DNA from: Bacteroidales bacterium | GTDB taxonomy: Bacteria > Bacteroidota > Bacteroidia > Bacteroidales > UBA932 | Reading direction: 5' to 3' | Assembly: GCA_017429205.1 (NCBI GenBank) | Contig: JAFRPH010000018.1 | Span: 1-52,865, forward strand | Length of the DNA stretch: 52,865 nucleotides | In this document: piece after piece, positions 51,145 through 52,865 of the stretch | Numbering within the stretch: position 1 is the stretch's first letter | How the letters are laid out: each line of letters opens with the position of its first letter | Notes under the pieces: generated by a model | What the model saw: the letters and a program-made list of their open reading frames with translations, nothing else | Told to the model about the DNA's origin: nothing | Database searches by the model: none | Made by a program: the position numbers and the translations under genes

Positions 51145-52560
51145 TTATTGCTGCGCCTCCTGCATCGCCGAGAGATAGTAATACCAATACGTGTTCTTGA
51201 AAGCGTTCGGATTCCGGCCGAAACGGTTCATCCGGTCCACCTCGGACACGTCCACCCCGTACCGGGCGACGCCCTCCGGATTCAGCCGGTCGTGCTGGCT
51301 GAGCCAGATGAGGACGGCCTCGTGGTAGAGACGGCCTTTGGGCCGGTCCTTCGCATATTGTTCCATGAACCCGTCCAGGTTGTAGCTCATCAGATCGTAA
51401 CACATCAAGTATTCCCGGGCCAGGGCGTTCGCGGGATCGGCGTCCAGGAGGGCCAGGAGCTGGTCCCGGTAGCTGTACGAAGGATGGACATAGTCCTTGC
51501 GGAGCAGGTGCGCGCGGGCTTCCGCGAGCTTTGCGCGGACCGCCTCATCCTGGTTCCCCGGCATCCTGTCCAGCGCCCATTTCCGGTAGAACAGCGTCTT
51601 GCTCAGCATGTCCAGGTATTTCAGGGCCGCACCGTCCTCGCCCGTGATGAGGTTCACCCGCGCCAAGCGGACGAAGAAACGGGCGCCCGTGTGCTTGGGA
51701 GAAGCCTGCAGCGAGGTGATGGCGCTCTGCTCCGCCACGGTCATGTCGCCCAGCTGGAACCAGGCTTCCCCGGCAAGGGTGTTCGAGAACACCGTCCGGC
51801 CCGGGGCGACCGGAAACAGCAGCGCGGTCTCGCGGTTCTGCGAATGGTCCAGCATCCTGTCCCCCAAAGCGCCCTTCATCGCCAGCGCGAGGTTGTAGCA
51901 GTAGCTCGCCTCCGCCATATAAAGGTCCTTCCGGGACAGCTTCAAGACTTGGTCCCAATTCTCCCGGGAGGTTTCGACGTCCAGGCCGATCATCCGCTCG
52001 TAATCCAGCTTGGGGACGCCCCATAGCTTTCCGTAATCCTTGTGGTAAGGGGTGCCCAGCGCCCAGGCGCCGACGGCGAGGAAAACCACCGCCGCGACGG
52101 CCTGAAGCCAGGCCTTCCGGAACTGGAGCGCCAACAGGACCAGCAGGAGGAATCCCAGGACGACCAGCGTGTAGCGGGTCTGGTACAGGTTCCCCATCTC
52201 CCGGAGGAACGACCATGCGAAAAACAGGGTGCCGACCAGGATCGACGGCCACATCCCCATCCAACGCCGGCCGATCTTGAAGGCGGCCCAGCCGATGGCC
52301 GTCAAGACGAGCGCCACGATGAGCGGCCCCGCGACGGGCAGATGGAAGAACTGTTCCAGGAAATCGGCCACGAAACGGACCAGCCAGCCCGTTCCCCGGT
52401 AAGTCTGCGAGATGTAGTCCCCGTCGAAGAGAAACAGGTTCAGCTGTTCCCGGCGCATCAGATGATACGGATAGGCGAACTGGAAGAAACAGAACGAGCC
52501 CAGGAAGGCCAGCGCTGCCGCCAGATGCCCTGCTTGCGATTTGATTCCTTGCTTTACCAC
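51145..52560 (-). CDS. polytopic membrane protein with a helical, TPR-like soluble domain (DUF6057-like)
   Basis: A 471-residue protein starting at GTG 52560; an in-frame stop lies upstream and no other start is available before the first membrane helix. About five transmembrane helices occupy residues 12-172 (LAAALAFLGSFCFF, AGPLIVALVLTAIGW, ILVGTLFFAWSF, LVVLGFLLLVLLAL, AVAAVVFLAVGAWAL). The remaining ~300 residues are helical with TPR-like repeats (LAGEAWFQLGDMTVAEQSAI). It looks like the Bacteroidetes DUF6057 group, a moderately sure assignment. It pairs with the CxxCH lipoprotein, 3 bases downstream. A role as membrane partner of that propeller is an inference. Confidence 0.8.
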   Translation of the reverse strand: MVKQGIKSQAGHLAAALAFLGSFCFFQFAYPYHLMRREQLNLFLFDGDYISQTYRGTGWLVRFVADFLEQFFHLPVAGPLIVALVLTAIGWAAFKIGRRWMGMWPSILVGTLFFAWSFLREMGNLYQTRYTLVVLGFLLLVLLALQFRKAWLQAVAAVVFLAVGAWALGTPYHKDYGKLWGVPKLDYERMIGLDVETSRENWDQVLKLSRKDLYMAEASYCYNLALAMKGALGDRMLDHSQNRETALLFPVAPGRTVFSNTLAGEAWFQLGDMTVAEQSAITSLQASPKHTGARFFVRLARVNLITGEDGAALKYLDMLSKTLFYRKWALDRMPGNQDEAVRAKLAEARAHLLRKDYVHPSYSYRDQLLALLDADPANALAREYLMCYDLMSYNLDGFMEQYAKDRPKGRLYHEAVLIWLSQHDRLNPEGVARYGVDVSEVDRMNRFGRNPNAFKNTYWYYYLSAMQEAQQ

Positions 52561-52564
52561 TTTA

Positions 52565-52595
52565 CAAAGATGCGAAAATTTCCCCGCTTCTCAAA
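52565..52595 (-). promoter_or_regulatory. candidate promoter of the DUF6057-like/CxxCH/GH67/SGNH operon
   Basis: On the minus strand TTTG (52595-52592) is followed by a 19-base spacer and CATCTTTG (52572-52565), one defined mismatch from TAnnTTTG, with ideal spacing. The predicted start site is nearly at the GTG codon, so the message would be leaderless or the promoter differs. Confidence 0.4.
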
Positions 52596-52607
52596 GGAAG
52601 GGGGCGG

Positions 52608-52865
52608 TTACCGGAAAGGCTCGCTTTCCGCCTCGAACATCCGCCGGGCATCCTTGACGGTCATGCCGGTGGAGGCATTCCCGAGGTCCGGAACGTTGAA
52701 AGACTTCAAGTTATAGACATAAAAGCGGGCGGATTTCTGCGGCAGGACGAACGGCTTGGTCGTGCGCCCGTCCGCGTCCAGGTGGCAGAAATAGGGCTTC
52801 CCGTACTGCCCGTCGCCCCGCTTGCTCGCAAAGACGAACCAGCGGCTGTTGGAGGACCAGCTGTG
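52608..52865 (-). CDS. 3' end of a second copy of the CxxCH propeller lipoprotein gene
   Basis: The frame reads from the window edge to the stop TTA/TAA at 52608-52610 on the minus strand. It matches 49690-49944 in frame. Its last residues are EAESEPFR against EAESEIFQ in the first copy. The two base differences in the aligned 245 bases are both silent (Arg and Val codons). The 5' part is outside the window. It precedes the polytopic gene in the same direction, so the unit may be a tandem repeat of the pair. Confidence 0.85.
   Translation of the reverse strand, partial: HSWSSNSRWFVFASKRGDGQYGKPYFCHLDADGRTTKPFVLPQKSARFYVYNLKSFNVPDLGNASTGMTVKDARRMFEAESEPFR

Overview
This window looks like a chromosomal segment of a GC-rich Bacteroidales bacterium, probably from a gut or rumen. 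The evidence is two SusC/SusD pairs, a hybrid two-component system, many Sec or lipoprotein leaders, several AT-rich gaps carrying the Bacteroidetes -7 element TAnnTTTG, and few Shine-Dalgarno sequences. The left edge is core genome (tail of an unknown acidic protein, then miaA). Almost everything else is a large polysaccharide utilisation locus (PUL) for arabinose-rich plant cell-wall glycans.

Layout. (1) 1-1060: acidic protein tail, miaA, and a dispersed-type inverted repeat. (2) 1067-6046: a GH51 arabinofuranosidase divergent from a membrane-bound propeller/AraC regulator that has no kinase or receiver domain. (3) 6135-19782 (+): GH43 endo-arabinanase, triple-repeat glycan-binding lipoprotein, SusC, SusD and a surface GH43 endo-arabinanase; a stop-codon hairpin and a new promoter; then GH51 and a lipoprotein GH43. 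A strong terminator follows. (4) 19920-25143 (+): GH43-CBM6-GH43-CBM6, a CE1-like esterase and a type-B carboxylesterase. (5) 25163-25196: a perfect bidirectional terminator. (6) 39592-25218 (-): nine-gene operon SusC, SusD, fused SGNH/CE1 esterase, CE1-like esterase, GH43-CBM, lipoprotein GH43, unknown beta-rich protein, GH43 with C-terminal beta-trefoil-like region, BD-FAE-like hydrolase. (7) 39831-46304 (+): a hybrid two-component sensor, divergent from that operon, then a GH9-like lipoprotein. (8) 52560-46452 (-): polytopic membrane protein, a CxxCH beta-propeller lipoprotein, GH67 alpha-glucuronidase and an SGNH esterase. (9) 52608-end: the start of a near-identical second copy of the CxxCH gene.

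How it may work (inference). Surface SusC/D complexes, the glycan-binding lipoprotein and lipid-anchored GH43 enzymes would capture and cut feruloylated or acetylated arabinan and arabinoxylan. CE1, SGNH and carboxylesterase enzymes would strip ester groups. Periplasmic GH43 and GH51 enzymes would release arabinose, and GH67 would remove glucuronic acid from xylo-oligosaccharides. The two sensors sit beside the operons they probably control. No endo-xylanase (GH10, GH11 or GH5) is visible, so a xylan backbone would have to be cut elsewhere. I saw no tRNA, rRNA, CRISPR array, transposase or phage gene, and no gap over 300 bases without a gene.
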